The notes: a model not told the origin generated them from the letters alone. DNA of 64,000 nt from Moniliella sp. 'wahieum' (GCA_003971905.1 RSEE01000047.1:416001-480000); one strand, 5' to 3'; counted from the first letter of the stretch, positions 34,837 through 46,984 are shown. A program made the numbers and translations.

Positions 34837-35641
34837 TCATCTGCTCGTCCCCGCTCCGTAATCACGCGTCCCGAAGGAATAGTAGGACCATCCGTGGTGG
34901 TCCCTCGAAGCCGAATGGGCCCGGATGGCTGCCGCCGGTCTCGGCGGGGTGTTGGGACTTGGAGCACCGCTGGTGCGCTCCGCCACACACCTCGACCGCT
35001 CCTCGGATACCCGTGATCCATAATGCGAAGGAGGCGAAGGAGCCAATAGGTCTTCAAGTTTCGGCATGCTGCGTCCTTGGCGCTGAGGGGGGCTGCGTCC
35101 CCTCTCGCCTCGCAGTGTATTCTTGGGAGAAGTACTTCTTGCCGAGGCGTTTCCACCCCCCTGGTAGCCCTTTCACGACGAAGGTAAGGCAAACGCGGAG
35201 AGGGTAATGAAGAAGAACGGTACAGGGTCCTCTTGCCCGATTGGCCATCAATGTGGAGAAACTGTCCCCGAGCAGACACGCCAGTATGGCCGAGAAGTCG
35301 GCTATGTCCCACCGAGCGGGGAGCTAGCGCTGCTCTTGTCGCTTCCGTTATCCTTGGCGAAGGGGGGTTGGATTCGTGAGATACATCGTGCCGCCCACGA
35401 TAGGGATCGTGGTACCGCTCTGTGTGCGTCCAAGGGGATCGGGATCTGGCCTCGTAAGGCCCGCCTCCATAAACTTCACTGCGGTTTTGGAAGCCGAAGC
35501 TAGGTCCTCGTCTCCAGGTGGGGCTGGACGTAGTGGAAGGCTGTGCAGGTTGATGATGTGTGGGGGAGAGCGTTCGAGCCTTCGGATCTCCTCCCAACGA
35601 GAATAGCGACTCTCATGTGTGCGAACAGGGCCAACCATCAT
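34837..35641 (-). CDS. Unassigned region with open frames, possible gene
   Basis: Three overlapping minus-strand frames are open here. One starts MMVGPVRTHESRYSRWEEIR; another contains LGKKYFSQEYTARREG; the last part is KLEDLLAPSPPSHYG and a Ser/Pro/Arg-rich tail ending at 34837. Stitching them with one-base losses gives a protein of about 260 residues. Codon composition is coding-like, but I recognise no domain and cannot fix the frame order. It lies upstream of and parallel to the lysyl-tRNA synthetase gene. Confidence 0.3.
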
Positions 35642-37775
35642 GGTGTGGGGAAATTGGGGTGGCAGCTAGGAGGATGATGCCGACGATGGGAGGAGGTTAA
35701 ATAAAACTCTTCCCGCGAACATCTCATCCACCTTCCATAAGCTCACCAGGCATGCTAAGACGCAGGGGCCATCCAACCAGAAAAGCTGCCAAGCTCCGCA
35801 GTGGGGAGAGAGAGCGCAAAAAATGTCAACATGTGTGAAGATTTGCTTGACCTAGCTGGGTCTCCGTCCTGGACCATGTGAAGTCTCATTCGCCCAGACC
35901 CACAACGGTGGTGTCCCCATGGTGGCGCGTGTGGGACACGCTCTCTCGCGGACACCTAATATGTACGGGGTCTCTTGTGCTCAACGTATACTAAAACGCG
36001 CATATGCTTTTGGAGTCTGCGGAGTGTATGTGATCTGACTGTCCTAGCATTGGATAATTGCCTGTTCATGTCGGTGAAGGATTGAATCGTACGTTGGGCT
36101 CTACGTACCACCTGAATTGTTGCTCTGTAGGGCCGGCTCACGGCCTAATAGGAGAGCCTAATGGCCATGGTTCAAAGAAGAGTAATCGGTAACCGGTAAG
36201 GACTAAAAGGGCTGACGCGTGACGGCTGACAGCGTGACGGCGCCACGCCATACGACATGCGATGGGTGATAGCCACACGTGCTGCACCTGGCGGACAGAA
36301 GGTTGTGTCAAAATCTTCCGATGCACCGCGTGATTCACGGATGTGCTCTGCGTGCTACATGTGCTCTTGCTCCATGCAGCTGTGGGTGTATGTGGGGGGG
36401 CGGCGCACTGGGGCACCGGGGGCACCTCTGTGCCTGCCATTTTATATCGCTCTTCTCTCACGCCGACCATACGATTGCGGTTGCTCGCGTTGCTCGCTTC
36501 TCGGGGCGACTGCACGGAAGACTGTGCCTTGGCGTTCGGTCAAACAGCCCCTTGTGCTCTCCGCCCTTCTCCGCCCCCAAGTGCACACTGTCCGCCTCAC
36601 GCTACCCCAGAATCCCTGGAGAGACATGTGCTCGAGAGCACTGCATGTTGAACGTGGATAGTACCGACGTACTGATGCGGACGCTGATCGGCAATTCGCG
36701 GCCACATTCTGCTCCCTGAGGGATCAGCGATCAGCGACCGGACCGCCGGGACCACGTGCATGACGCATGGTTCCCTCCGCCGAGTCTAAACCCCGCCATC
36801 CAGGACAGGCGCTGGCACCTGCACGGCTATGCCAACTGTTATACCAGGTTATACGCTCTTGCGCCCCTTGAAGCTTAAAGCTTAACAACTCACCTCCCTG
36901 ATCTCAACGTTCAACTGAACCGTTCACCGTCAACCCCTCATATGTACAACCGTGCCGTTCCTTGCAATTGTATGCCCGTAAGCACTAAGTACGGGGAGGA
37001 TTATATTTCGTGGCAGCTTTTGTCGGAGGATACGGTCACGCACACTTCCAAACAACATTACCATGGCAACACCGATCAACGGTCAAGCTTCAAGGAGGCC
37101 CACCAGTGCCCATCCCTTCCGCCCCTTCTGTGGGCACCAATTAAGCACAAGTCTCCCTTCCTCCATCCAAGAAGGGAAGACTCGCACAGGGTCACGCCGC
37201 CCCAACAAGCGCTGGCCATCAGTACTCAGTACCATTGATGCTCATGCCCCCGGAATTCCACTTTAGCCACAGCCTGTGCTTGAGCAATGTTTCTGGTTCT
37301 ACTTGGCCTAGGAACTACCAAGAGATGAGATGGGTGAGGTGAGAGCTTAGTGTGTATTGGACTGCCGGCGCAACTTCATCAGAGCGCCCACTAGCGGTGT
37401 GGCTCCGCGCCGATCCGAATAACAAATGCGCAAGCAATGAAAATGTTCAGAATATCAATAGGGTTGCATGCTAGGTTCTTTGCCCGCAATGCATCAGCTG
37501 CGGCAAGCGACTTGAGTAGTGCCCTGGAATTTTCAATTGGGCCAGCGGTCGTCTTGGTGCGCCGCGGCCACGCCTTCTCGCCACCGCCCAGCCCATCGTC
37601 GACTCGTCGCCGTCTCTGTACGTTTTCGTCTGTCTGCTCTTCACGGTGATGCGCATGGACTCGGGATCCTTGGATCCATGTCCCATGAGCGTGTGAATGG
37701 GGCCGTCTGCCTCCATCGATGGAAACGACACTGCCAAACGCGGAACTAACTCCTGCCTGTCCAGCTACCTCCACC
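35642..37775. other. Gene-poor region upstream of RPS29
   Basis: No protein gene can be supported. Short imperfect tandem motifs occur: GACGCGTGACGGCTGACAGC at about 36212-36231 and GATCAGCGATCAGCGACC at 36722-36739. A 67-codon ATG frame starts at 37063 without any recognisable product. TAGGGTT lies at 37459-37465, about 310 bp before the RPS29 start. Confidence 0.5.
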
Positions 37776-38019
37776 ATGGCTCACGCTAACGTCTGGTTCT
37801 CTCACCCCCGCAAGCACGGCAAGGGCAGCCGCCAATGGTACGTTTCCTCCTTGCTCCCAGCGAGCGCCCCTTCAAGTGGTAAGACTCAAAAAGGCTGACG
37901 AGACCCACAGCCGCGTGTGCTCGAACAACGGCGGTATCATCCGCAAGTACGGACTGGACATCTGCCGCCAGTGCTTCCGTGAGAAGGCCAGCGCGATTGG
38001 CTTTGCCAAGTTCCGCTAA
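37776..38019 (+). CDS. RPS29: 40S ribosomal protein S29 (uS14)
   Basis: A small zinc-binding protein of the 40S subunit. Exon 1 encodes [20 protein letters not shown]; the intron 37838-37910 (GTACGT..CACAG, branch CTGAC) joins it to [36 protein letters not shown]. The C-x2-C...C-x2-C zinc site is complete once spliced, and length (56 residues) matches the family exactly. One of the few genes here with no frame break. Confidence 0.98.
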
Positions 38020-39661
38020 GCTTTCTGCTTGCACCAAAAGGGCTTGTCAGCCTGGCTATGCATGATCCTTGCGATCCATCTCGACTACTGTGGGACCCTG
38101 TGAGCGGAAGCCACGCCCTTCTGGGACGAAATCTGAGGTTCGACAATGCGCGATAGGTACCAGCGGACAGGCAGAACCGACAGTTGCAAACTAACCAGAT
38201 TCGCTCTATGCTTGCCTTGCTCTCACGCTATCCTTGCATTTGGTGGAACGCTGGCTTGGTGTGTAGGACCCCTGGCGCTTGACAGGAAATCGTCTTATGC
38301 TTCGCCCGGCCTAGGCGGTTGTTTCCCACTATGAGTGCGTGGGCGAACCCCATTGGCAAAAGAGGCGATAAAGGTCGTACCAGATAGTAGGCGTCCGTCG
38401 AGCTGATAGCGCTGATACATCCCACTTGGAATGTACCACGATATACAGCCTGCACACTAGTCGGCATTTATCCAGCATCAAGTGACGTCTGGGCCAGATA
38501 TGCCTGCCCCGTTTGGTGCCCCAATGTCGACTCTTAAGCTGATGAAGACCAGGTCGGACCCTATCTTAGATGGCGGATCGATCATCAACGTTCATATACG
38601 TTCAACCTTCACCAACCACCTGACACGTTTATTGAAGTGTAGTCGCTAGTACTAATCACTTGGCGTAACGGAGCGGCCTCCCGGGCGGACATAATTTTGC
38701 CTGTTGGACCCGCCGCGAGGAGAGTTCCTACTGAAAGACTCGCTTTTCAACGTGCCTTTCAGCTGACCAAGGGTTAGCTCGGCCAATACGAAACTCTTTA
38801 CAAAATGGTCTTGACGGCTCCTACAAAATGGTCTTGACGGCTCCTACAAAATGGTCTTGACGGCTCCTATACAAAATGGTCTTAACGGCTCCATCCATGC
38901 AATGTATCCCTTAGGTATAGGGAGGAAGAATAGTGTCCATTCAGGCCTGCGGTCAGATCATCGTTTGTCATTAACAGGAGATGGAGATGGGGGAAAGGAT
39001 GAGGATCATATTCACCGAGTGGAAAGGGGGCGAAGTATGTATGGGTTAGGGTATGTATGCCTTGGAGAAGAGAAGAACATGCTTCCTGAATCAGACAGGA
39101 AAAGAAAGCGGAGCATAGACACAGGGGGAAAACAGGGTCTATAACAAATCGGCGACGACAGTCAATCTGGTCACTATGGGTGACCAGAGGTGAGTCTGAT
39201 CCCGACAGCCATCGTACTAGTTGCCGAAGACGTTGTGGTCGACACTGCAGCCCGTGAAAAGCAACCAGAACCAACCACCATCTCTCGGCAGGTTATGCAC
39301 TCTTCAGAAGGTGAGGCTTAGCCATGATGCTAATGAATGTCTTCGTAGGGAAAGGGGGCTGGGAAGCCCTCAAAATATAGTTGCTTAAGGAGGAGAGGAA
39401 GTTAACGAGAGACGTTTGGTTGTCCCATTCCACGGTTTTTATCCCCCTTTTCGTATAGCAGGTCTCCATCATACGGGGCTCTTTGTCAACGAGAGGTTTT
39501 GAATTGTATAGTCCGCGCGTCCATTGTGCACGACCTCTTGCTGTCCCTCCCTGAGGTGCGAGTCGAAGTGTCGGTGAGGTATATTTTTTTGTTCCCCATA
39601 TATCCTCTCTTCGAACTCGATCTCAGTCCCCAGTCCCAACCCAGCCTCACTCCAGCAGCGC
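38020..39661. other. Gene-poor region, first part
   Basis: No gene is supported between RPS29 and the weak candidate at 39662, apart from the tandem repeat listed separately. Base composition is visibly lower in GC than in the coding blocks. Confidence 0.5.
38799..38892. repeat. Four-copy 23-nt tandem repeat
   Basis: The unit TACAAAATGGTCTTGACGGCTCC is repeated at 38799-38821, 38822-38844 and 38845-38867 without change. A fourth copy at 38868-38892 has two extra bases (TA) at the front and one G-to-A change. Each copy contains an ATG in a good start context (ACAAAATGG). Confidence 0.97.
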
Positions 39662-40012
39662 ATGAAGTCCTCCGCTGCCTCCTCCCGTCCCTGAGCCTGA
39701 AGGCTTCAGACACGCTACTGCCGCCCAAGCCGGTGCTTCGCAGCCTTGCCACACTCGCAGCCGCCTCTGTTATACGCCGAGAGGCCTCTCCTTGTCCTTA
39801 GCTCCGCTCGGAACCATCAACCAGCCCAAGCGCGTAACTACCGTGAGTCGACCTTAGGACCTCCAAGGGATAACCCCCTTAAACCCCCGGGCGGGCCCCC
39901 CGGCGGCGCCCGCCCATGACAGGCATTGCAGACCATCCGCTTCCCTCGACACCTAAGCGCATCAGATGACCCTCGAATTTCACACGGATTCTTCCTTTGC
40001 CTGGGACAATAG
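39662..40012 (+). CDS. Candidate small spliced gene, product unknown
   Basis: ATG 39662 opens MKSSAASSRP. With two one-base corrections it runs through a Leu/Ala/Arg-rich stretch (KPVLRSLATLAAASVIRREA) to APLGTINQPKRVTT. There a good donor GTGAGT (39843) and acceptor GCATTGCAG (ending 39931) define an 89-nt intron. Exon 2 continues TIRFPRHLSASDDPRI and stops at 40010-40012. The N-terminus could be a mitochondrial presequence. The intron holds a GC-rich hairpin: GGGCGGGC (39889-39896) pairs with GCCCGCCC (39908-39915). The need for two corrections keeps confidence low. Confidence 0.25.
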
Positions 40013-42239
40013 GGCTATCTTTTCAATGTCCCTTTCTAGGTACATTGTACAGCTTGCAAGTGTACGGTTGCAATACCAAGACTGCCAACGCTCTGGCGCT
40101 TGGGGATCAGAAGACTGTGTCTGTGGTGTGGCCTGTAGCGTTGTGGCTTGTGGTGTGACCGCAATGTCTGCTGGCGATCGTGTAACTTCTGGGGGATGCC
40201 ACACTGGTGTAGTGGGAGTCCGGTAGCCCAAGTCCAGAAGCTTCCGGTTCATTCCTTGCAATATTCCGTCCTGGAGGGCAGAAGTATTCTCTTTTGCCTC
40301 TGTAGCTATTATGTGCAATGCAATAGAGACTATTAACTGCCTGCTCTCTGGTCTTCCACAGTCAGATGTGGTTACACAGTGTTAGGAGCTTGCAGCGTCT
40401 GTGGTGGAGTGGTAGGGGTGGTGTGTATAGTCTGTATACAAGGAAGCGAGGTCCCCCATATTTTCGGCCGCCGGCAGTCGTCTCTCTCCGGTGCTGTTGT
40501 ATACAGACTTCCTCATGCACACGTCAAACCAGAAAGTGCCCTGATGCTGCGGACTCAATGAAACACAGCGCCCGCTTTCAGCCGCGCGGGCATGGCGCCA
40601 GTTTGGTCCAGTGCTGGCTGTGCATGTGATCGATGGCAAAATGTAACAGAGTGGCAATGCTGTAGCGCTCAGGCTGAGCGCTGAGCGCCGCTGACGGGTG
40701 ACCGGTGACCATTAGCTAGCAGCACTAGTCATAGTCACTAGCACTACAGCATTCATCGATCGCTTTGGCCAATGCCATCTTGCCGACGGGGGATGCGTGT
40801 GATCGTTCCGCGATATATGCATTTCGAGTGTACGCTCTAGGGGTCACCCGTAGTCGGTCAAAGCGCTCACGCGCTCACGTCTACTGAAGCTTGAAGCCTA
40901 CACTCCTGAGGCATGATGCCGTGAGGCCCGGGTCCTCTATATCAATGCCGCAAGAAAAGGGCGATGAAGGAGGATATGATTATAGAGGACAACAAGTCAA
41001 AGCAGCCCAGGAGGCACAAGAAATCAGTTAGAAGAGCTTTTGGACTCTCCCATATAGTAGGGTGTTGACTGTGATCTTCCGCCTCCCAGTCGGCCGGTAG
41101 ACCAGGTTCGCCTCGGGGTTCCATCGGCTTCCACGCTGCGGGTGTCCCCGCGGGTCACTGTTCCTGTGCTCTGCACTCTCCGGTGTGCCTGACTGGCTCT
41201 GTACCTAGTCCGGCCTCCTATATACTGCCCGTCCGGCTCCCTAGGCCAACATAGGCTTTAGCCTAAGCCCCAAAAGGCTGGGTTCAGCCGGTGGCCATGC
41301 ATTAGCACGTGGTATAGCCTATGGCGTTATGTCAGTGGATTCAATATTTGATCTCGCTCAGTCAACAGGGAAGTCACCCCACAGTCATCTCTGCTTCAAT
41401 CGATATAATGTGGGGTGTGTGGGGGGGAAACAAGGTAGATGGGTGAATGAGGCCTCAGCCTGAGGCCTGAGGTGATGTGGCCGTTTTCTGTGCCGGTAGC
41501 GTATGTGGCAGCGTGTGGGGTTACCGGTTACCGGTTATAGCACCAATCTGGTGGCAATTATACGGCGAGGCTCTTGTCCTCCCAACACACATATGGCAGA
41601 GTGTAGTTGTGTCCCCACAAGAAGTGCTGCGCCTGATGCATGAGTTGTGGTTGTTGCCGAGGCTGCCGGTTTCGGCTGCGCCGCTGCACATCCATCTTCG
41701 GCATATTCCCCCAACACAACGCATGCCTGCGCCACAGGTCCCCCTCTCGAGTCAGAAGTCAGCGCAACCGCATTGACATATGTTGACAGTAGGTTCGTGT
41801 TGCTTCTGGTCACCGGTCAGACCAATTAGCTTCAAGTGCAAGCTCCAACAGCTATCGCTTCAAGTAGTATCTCATTGATCTCGCCCCATCTGCATCATAA
41901 GATGGGCGTCGTTGCAAGTGGAGTGCTAGTGACGCGTGACGGACGCGGGTTTTTCGGCGCTATGGGCATGCTTGCACCGCCTGAGCGAATCCCACACATC
42001 TCATTTAGCCGGTCATCCCGGTCATCGGTCATCGATCATCTAATTGAACCCAAGACCACTTCTCTTAGTAGCTCGGCAGCGAGAGCTGGTCTGTGCGCTG
42101 CCTCGTACCCCGCACTCGGCCCCTTCCACCAACAGCCACCAACACGCCACCCATCCAGCCGCTGCCGCCACACCGCCCCCGTGCACACATCGCGCCCCGT
42201 GACCCCCCAGCTTGGCGTGCGACGCGCCGACGCCTGTCG
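40013..42239. other. Gene-poor region, second part
   Basis: No gene is supported. Microrepeats are frequent: GGTGACCGGTGACC near 40696, AGGCCTCAGCCTGAGGCCTG near 41452, GGTTACCGGTTACCGGTTA at 41519-41537 and GGTCATC repeats at 42009-42040. Confidence 0.5.
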
Positions 42240-42249
42240 TATATATATA
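42240..42249 (+). promoter_or_regulatory. TATA box of the beta-glucosidase gene
   Basis: TATATATATA lies about 110 bp before the ATG at 42360, the only such strong TATA element directly in front of a recognised gene in this window. It suggests regulated rather than housekeeping expression. Confidence 0.55.
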
Positions 42250-42359
42250 GCCCCCGCTCCGGCTTCGGGATGGCGAGAGGCGTTAATAGCTGCAACCACC
42301 GCTACCCCTCATCGATCTCGTCATCGCTGGAAGCTGCGTGTTACGCTGGACTGGCGGCC

Positions 42360-44899
42360 ATGTTATCCCAGTTGCTCCTGCTCGCGCTTGCCGCGACTTC
42401 GCTCGTGAATGCGCATCCTCACCCTAACCCGGACCCTGTCCTTGGCTGGGCTTCGCCCGCTGCCCCTCTGCCCGCGGGGTCTACCAACCAGCGCCGGTAC
42501 CCCAGACCAACGGCACCGGCCGCTGGGTCGACGCCATCTCCAAGGCTAAGCAAGCTGTAGCAAAGCTTACCGAAGATGAGAAGGTTTGGCTCGTGACCGG
42601 CTCCGGTTGGGAGGCCGGGCCTTGCGTGGGGAACATTCCCGCCATTGACAAGATTGGCTTCAAGGGGATGTGCCTCCAAGACAGTCCGCTCGGTGTGCGT
42701 TTTGCCGACTTGGTCACTGTGTTCCCCACCGGCATCACTACCGCTGCCACTTTTAGCGCCAACCTTACGCGCGCGCGCGGCCGCAGCATGGGGGAGGAAT
42801 TCCACTCCAAGGGTGCCAACGTGCAGTTGGGCCCGGGGATGAACATGCTGCGTGCCCCCGAGATGGGCCGAAGCTGGGAAATGTGGGTGGAGACGCTTAC
42901 CTCTGTGGGGGGCTGCCTACCACACTATCCAGGGCGTTCAATCTACAGGGGTTCAGTCTTGCGCTAAGCATTATATCCTCAACGATCAAGAGCATAATCG
43001 TCTTAATGTTTCGTGCGTTTTTTTGTTTTGTTTCCCGTTTGTGGCCATACCCACATCGTGATGGATACTGACTGTTCATTGTGCTGCAGCTCGGTTGCTG
43101 AGGAGCGTCCCTTAAGGGAGATTTACCTCCACCCATTCCTACGCAGTGTCCAGGCTGACGTCGCTGCGGTCATGTGCAGTTACAACCAGGTCAACGGCAC
43201 ATTTTCATGCGAGAATGACGAGACCTTGAACACGATCCTCAAACATGAGCTTGGTTTCAATGGCTATGTGATGACCGACTGGGGTGCTCACCATTCTGGC
43301 GCTAAGTCTGCCAATGCCGGCCTCGATCTGTCCATGCCAGGAAATATCGACTCTCCTCCTTACGGTTTCTATCCTGATGGGCTGTTTCCCAATCTCCCCG
43401 TCACCCCGGGACCAAACGGAGGCAACTTGTCTTCATTCTGGGGAGGCAACCTCACGATTGAGATCAAAAATGGATCGGTGCTAACGGCGCGGTTGGATGA
43501 CATGGCATCGCGGATCTTGACGTCGTGGTACCTTTTGGGTCAGGACGATGATTACCCCGTTCCGAATTTCTCTTCGTTTGCGGATGCCAACGCGACAATC
43601 CAAAAAGAGGTCAACGCCATGTCCCACAACCACTCCCAGGTGGCCCGGGAGGTTGCTGCAGCAGGAACGGTACTCCTCAAGAACAAGGGTGCCCTACCTC
43701 TCAACCGGCCCAAGAAGTTGGCGCTGATCGGCTCGGACGCTGGGCCTGCTCATAACGGGCCCAATTACTTTGGTGATCATGGTGGTATTGACGGTGTAGT
43801 GGGCATAGGGTGGGGCAGTGGTACGGCCCCGTATGCGTATCTCGTTTCCCCTTACGAAGCTATTGCCCAGTACGTCTCTCTAACCCCTCGCATACGCCCC
43901 ATTACTAGCTTTTCCTTATAGCGATATACTGACTGTGTAATGCAGGCAAGTGTACCAAGACCGTACGGGATTGGCCTGGACGTTTAACGACACCGACTAT
44001 GCTCAGGCTCAGACGATCGCTGCACCGGCCCAGGCGGCGATCGTGTTCCTCTTCAGTGACTCTGGGGAGAACTATATCGAGGTGGCAGGCAACCAAGGCG
44101 ACCGCAACAATCTGACGGCTTGGAACGATGGTGACAAGATGGTCCAGAATGTGGCTGCGGTGAACAACAACACGATTGTTGTCATCCACTCCGGTGCTCA
44201 ATTGGACCTTGAGGCCTGGATCGAGCACCCCAACGTGACAGCCGTTGTGTGGGCAGGATTCCCCGGGAGCGAGGCTGGGAACGCACTGGCCGATGTGTTG
44301 TATGGGCGGGTCAACCCCAGTGGCCGCCTGCCCTTCACCATTGCTAAGAACCGGGGGACTACAGTGCCGATGTGGTGTACAAGACGAATGCAACGCACAC
44401 GGAGATCAAGTATTGGGAGGGTCTGCACGTCGACTACCGCTGGTTTGACACAGAGGGCGCGCCTACTCCCCGGTACTCGTTTGGTCATGGATTGTCGTAC
44501 ACCACGTTTGACTACGCCAACCCCAAGGGCTCCTTCCTCCCTGGCAAGCAGTTGTTCAACTCCTCCTCTCACCCCGAAACGTACCCGCCCGAGCTGTTTG
44601 AAGATGTGCTTTCGTTTAGCTTTACTGTGCACAACAATGGTACCCTGGATGGCTTTGAAGTGCCCCAAGCCTACCTTGCCTTCCCGCCCGAGAGCGGTGA
44701 ACCACCCAAGGTACTGCGGAAGTTTGACCGCTTCGCCTTGGCCAAGGGCGAGACCAAGAATGTGACTTGGACCCTCAACACCTACGACCTGTCTGTCTGG
44801 TCCCCCGAAAAGCACAAGTGGGTTGTTCCCAAGGGCACGACGAAGCTGCTGATTGGCGCAGGCTCTCGGGACATTCGTCTTTCGCTCCCTGTTGCTTAA
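42360..44899 (+). CDS. Secreted beta-glucosidase, glycoside hydrolase family 3
   Basis: Hydrolyses terminal beta-glucosides such as cellobiose outside the cell. A signal peptide (MLSQLLLLALAATSLVNA) begins the protein. The catalytic domain contains WLVTGSGWEAGPCVGNIPAI, CLQDSPLGVRFAD, GPGMNMLRAPEMGRSWE, CAKHYILNDQEHNR, and the nucleophile Asp in GFNGYVMTDWGAHHSG. Next come the second GH3 domain (AAAGTVLLKNKGALPLN, GWGSGTAPYAYLVSPYEAI) and a fibronectin-like C-domain (YSFGHGLSYTTFDYA, VWSPEKHKWVV). Introns are about 43008-43089 and 43870-43945. Frame changes lie near 42490, 42895 and 44355. Many N-x-S/T sequons fit secretion. It sits isolated between long noncoding stretches. Confidence 0.93.
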
Positions 44900-46062
44900 C
44901 TCACTTTTCTTTCTCTCTCTTCACGGGGTGGGGGAGAGGAGGCTGTCTCATCCCTGCCATTGATCTCGGTCTCTTTCACAGTCAACTCTCTGTTCTTTTA
45001 CCTGACGATATGCATGAGTCTCAGCCCCAAAATATCCACGCGCGTACGTTGGTGTTGCCTACATTTTGGCTGAATATATATCTTGTCCGTTTCATGCATT
45101 CACACCGTGTCTTCCTTCGTATGACTTCTACAGGCTTATGTATTAGTACATGGTTATACAGTCAGACATATATTAGGGCTACGGAAAGCATCCCCCATTC
45201 TTATTTTCGTCCCTACTCTTTCTACTTAACTACAATTGGCTTTCCTTCATGCATCCAACCAAGTGCCTCAAAAGCTCTCGGACAAGTAGGGTCCGAAGAT
45301 CAGGAAAGGAGGCGGGCCATGCCCGAAAGACCTCGAGCACGAAGGAGACGATGGTTTTGTACTACCAGGCGTCCATGATCAATGTTTGAGCACTGGAAAT
45401 GAGTACAAAACTGACGAGTTTCATCACGTCGGAGAGAGGGTTTACCTCACTCAGATGTGTCTACTACTATCACGCTCATTGTTATCCCTACTGCTCGCTG
45501 CACCCAGATCCGAAGCGAATATGGATGCTGGAGCCCACTGCAGAGAGTGTGACCTGCTTTTGCGGCGACTCCACTGGGGTGTTGTTTCTTCCTAATTGCG
45601 TTTTTAGCATATAATCGTACATCTGGTGTGTTTGCACAGTCGGATGCTCTGTCGTATGGCGTGGTCGAGAGGGTTACGCAACACGGGTTACGCACCGGCA
45701 TGGCTTACCCAGCTGATGTGCAGATGACCCGACTTGCTCGCAGCCAGCCCACTGCGTACTCTTAAGCAGAGGAAGAGGCAGAAGAGGCAGAGACAATTTC
45801 ACCAAAACGCCCCCATCGCTGACGCATCATGGTGATCATGATCTGTATGACCTTTTTAATTGCCCTCGGCTATGTGGATGCGACTACGCTTAATTGGCGC
45901 GCTCGGCAATATTATGGCTCCACCACCAGCAGCTCGCCTGTCATTTAACCAGGGCGCTAGGGTTGTTCGCCACTCGGCACAAACGCCAAATATTTAAGTG
46001 GGGTAGTTAACGCGTCTCTGCCACCACCTCCGCCCCTGCTATACACCACACCTCTGCCATTG
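44900..46062. other. Intergenic region without a supported gene
   Basis: AT-richer sequence downstream of the beta-glucosidase with stop codons in all frames. Nothing recognisable apart from the pyrimidine-rich leader just before 46063. Confidence 0.5.
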
Positions 46063-46952
46063 ATGCCCCCTCTTCCTCTCAAAGTGCTGTACGTTCTGTC
46101 ATCTCCTTGTTGCCCGGCGGACATGGCAGAACAGCTAACAATAATGCAAAAGCCACCTGTTGGACGTCGGCCTGGGATGAGGATCAGGGCAAGTGGGGCA
46201 AGCGCTGTCTGGTCTGCCCAAACGGTCGATCCATCTTCTTTTCTACCAAGGTGGCGCGCCACGAAAGGTCGCGCAAACACCGCTACCACGCGGCTAGGCT
46301 CGTCCGTCTTTCTTCCTCCCCATCGTCTCCCTTTGTTCAGTGTGAGAACGCAGAGGTGTCGGACGACTCAATTGAATCGTCCGCGGCAGAGGTCTGGACC
46401 CCGCCACAGCAGCGTAATACCAGCTCTCAAGATACCATATATACCCAGACCTCCACTGGGGATCATCCATGCTTGCCCATCATGGATCGATCCGGGACCG
46501 AGGTATTAACCATCTCAACTTTGGCCCAGACGCTCTTCCCCGCCCAAATACAGGGCTCGGGCACACCCACGTCACCTATCTCCATCAGCAACAACACACT
46601 GACACACAACCGCCATTCGCACTTGTCACGCACGACGAATACGGGTGGTTCGCTCGCGCAGGCGGAACGACAACCTCACGTACCTCTGCCCGTCAGCCGC
46701 CTACCGACTCGGACTCCCAAGCGGAAAAACAGTTTCCGTGAGACCCCATACCCCGCTACACATCGACCCCGTTTGAATACGCAACAGCGTGCCCAAAGGA
46801 GGGGCAGGCTGCTCTTCTCACCAGCAACACCTACCCCGAAGAGCTACTCCAGTCGAACACTCCGATCTCCCCTGCGCTTGCGGCATAGAATCGGAAACAA
46901 GACGCAAAAGGAGGGAGAAAGGGAGGCGTACACAAAGGTGAATGATACTTGA
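46063..46952 (+). CDS. Unidentified protein with a matrin/U1-like C2H2 zinc finger
   Basis: ATG 46063 lies in front of a five-C run; adding one C there opens a frame (MPPSSSQSAVRSVISLLPGG) that continues without stop to 46952. Residues around 40-75 form a compact finger: GKRCLVCPNG, hydrophobic SIFFSTKVAR, then HERSRKH, giving C-x2-C-x14-H-x5-H, the U1/matrin spacing. The rest is Ser/Thr/Pro-rich and disordered, becoming basic (TPKRKNSFRE, then Arg-rich). A nuclear nucleic-acid-binding role is inferred from the finger only. It converges on the membrane-protein candidate at 46985. Confidence 0.5.
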
Positions 46953-46984
46953 GAAGAAATGATGGACATGCGGATGGGGATAGG

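Noticed and set aside
35642-42239. Transposon in the gene-poor stretch
   Set aside because: No transposase or reverse-transcriptase motifs, long terminal repeats or inverted repeats with target duplications were seen on either strand.
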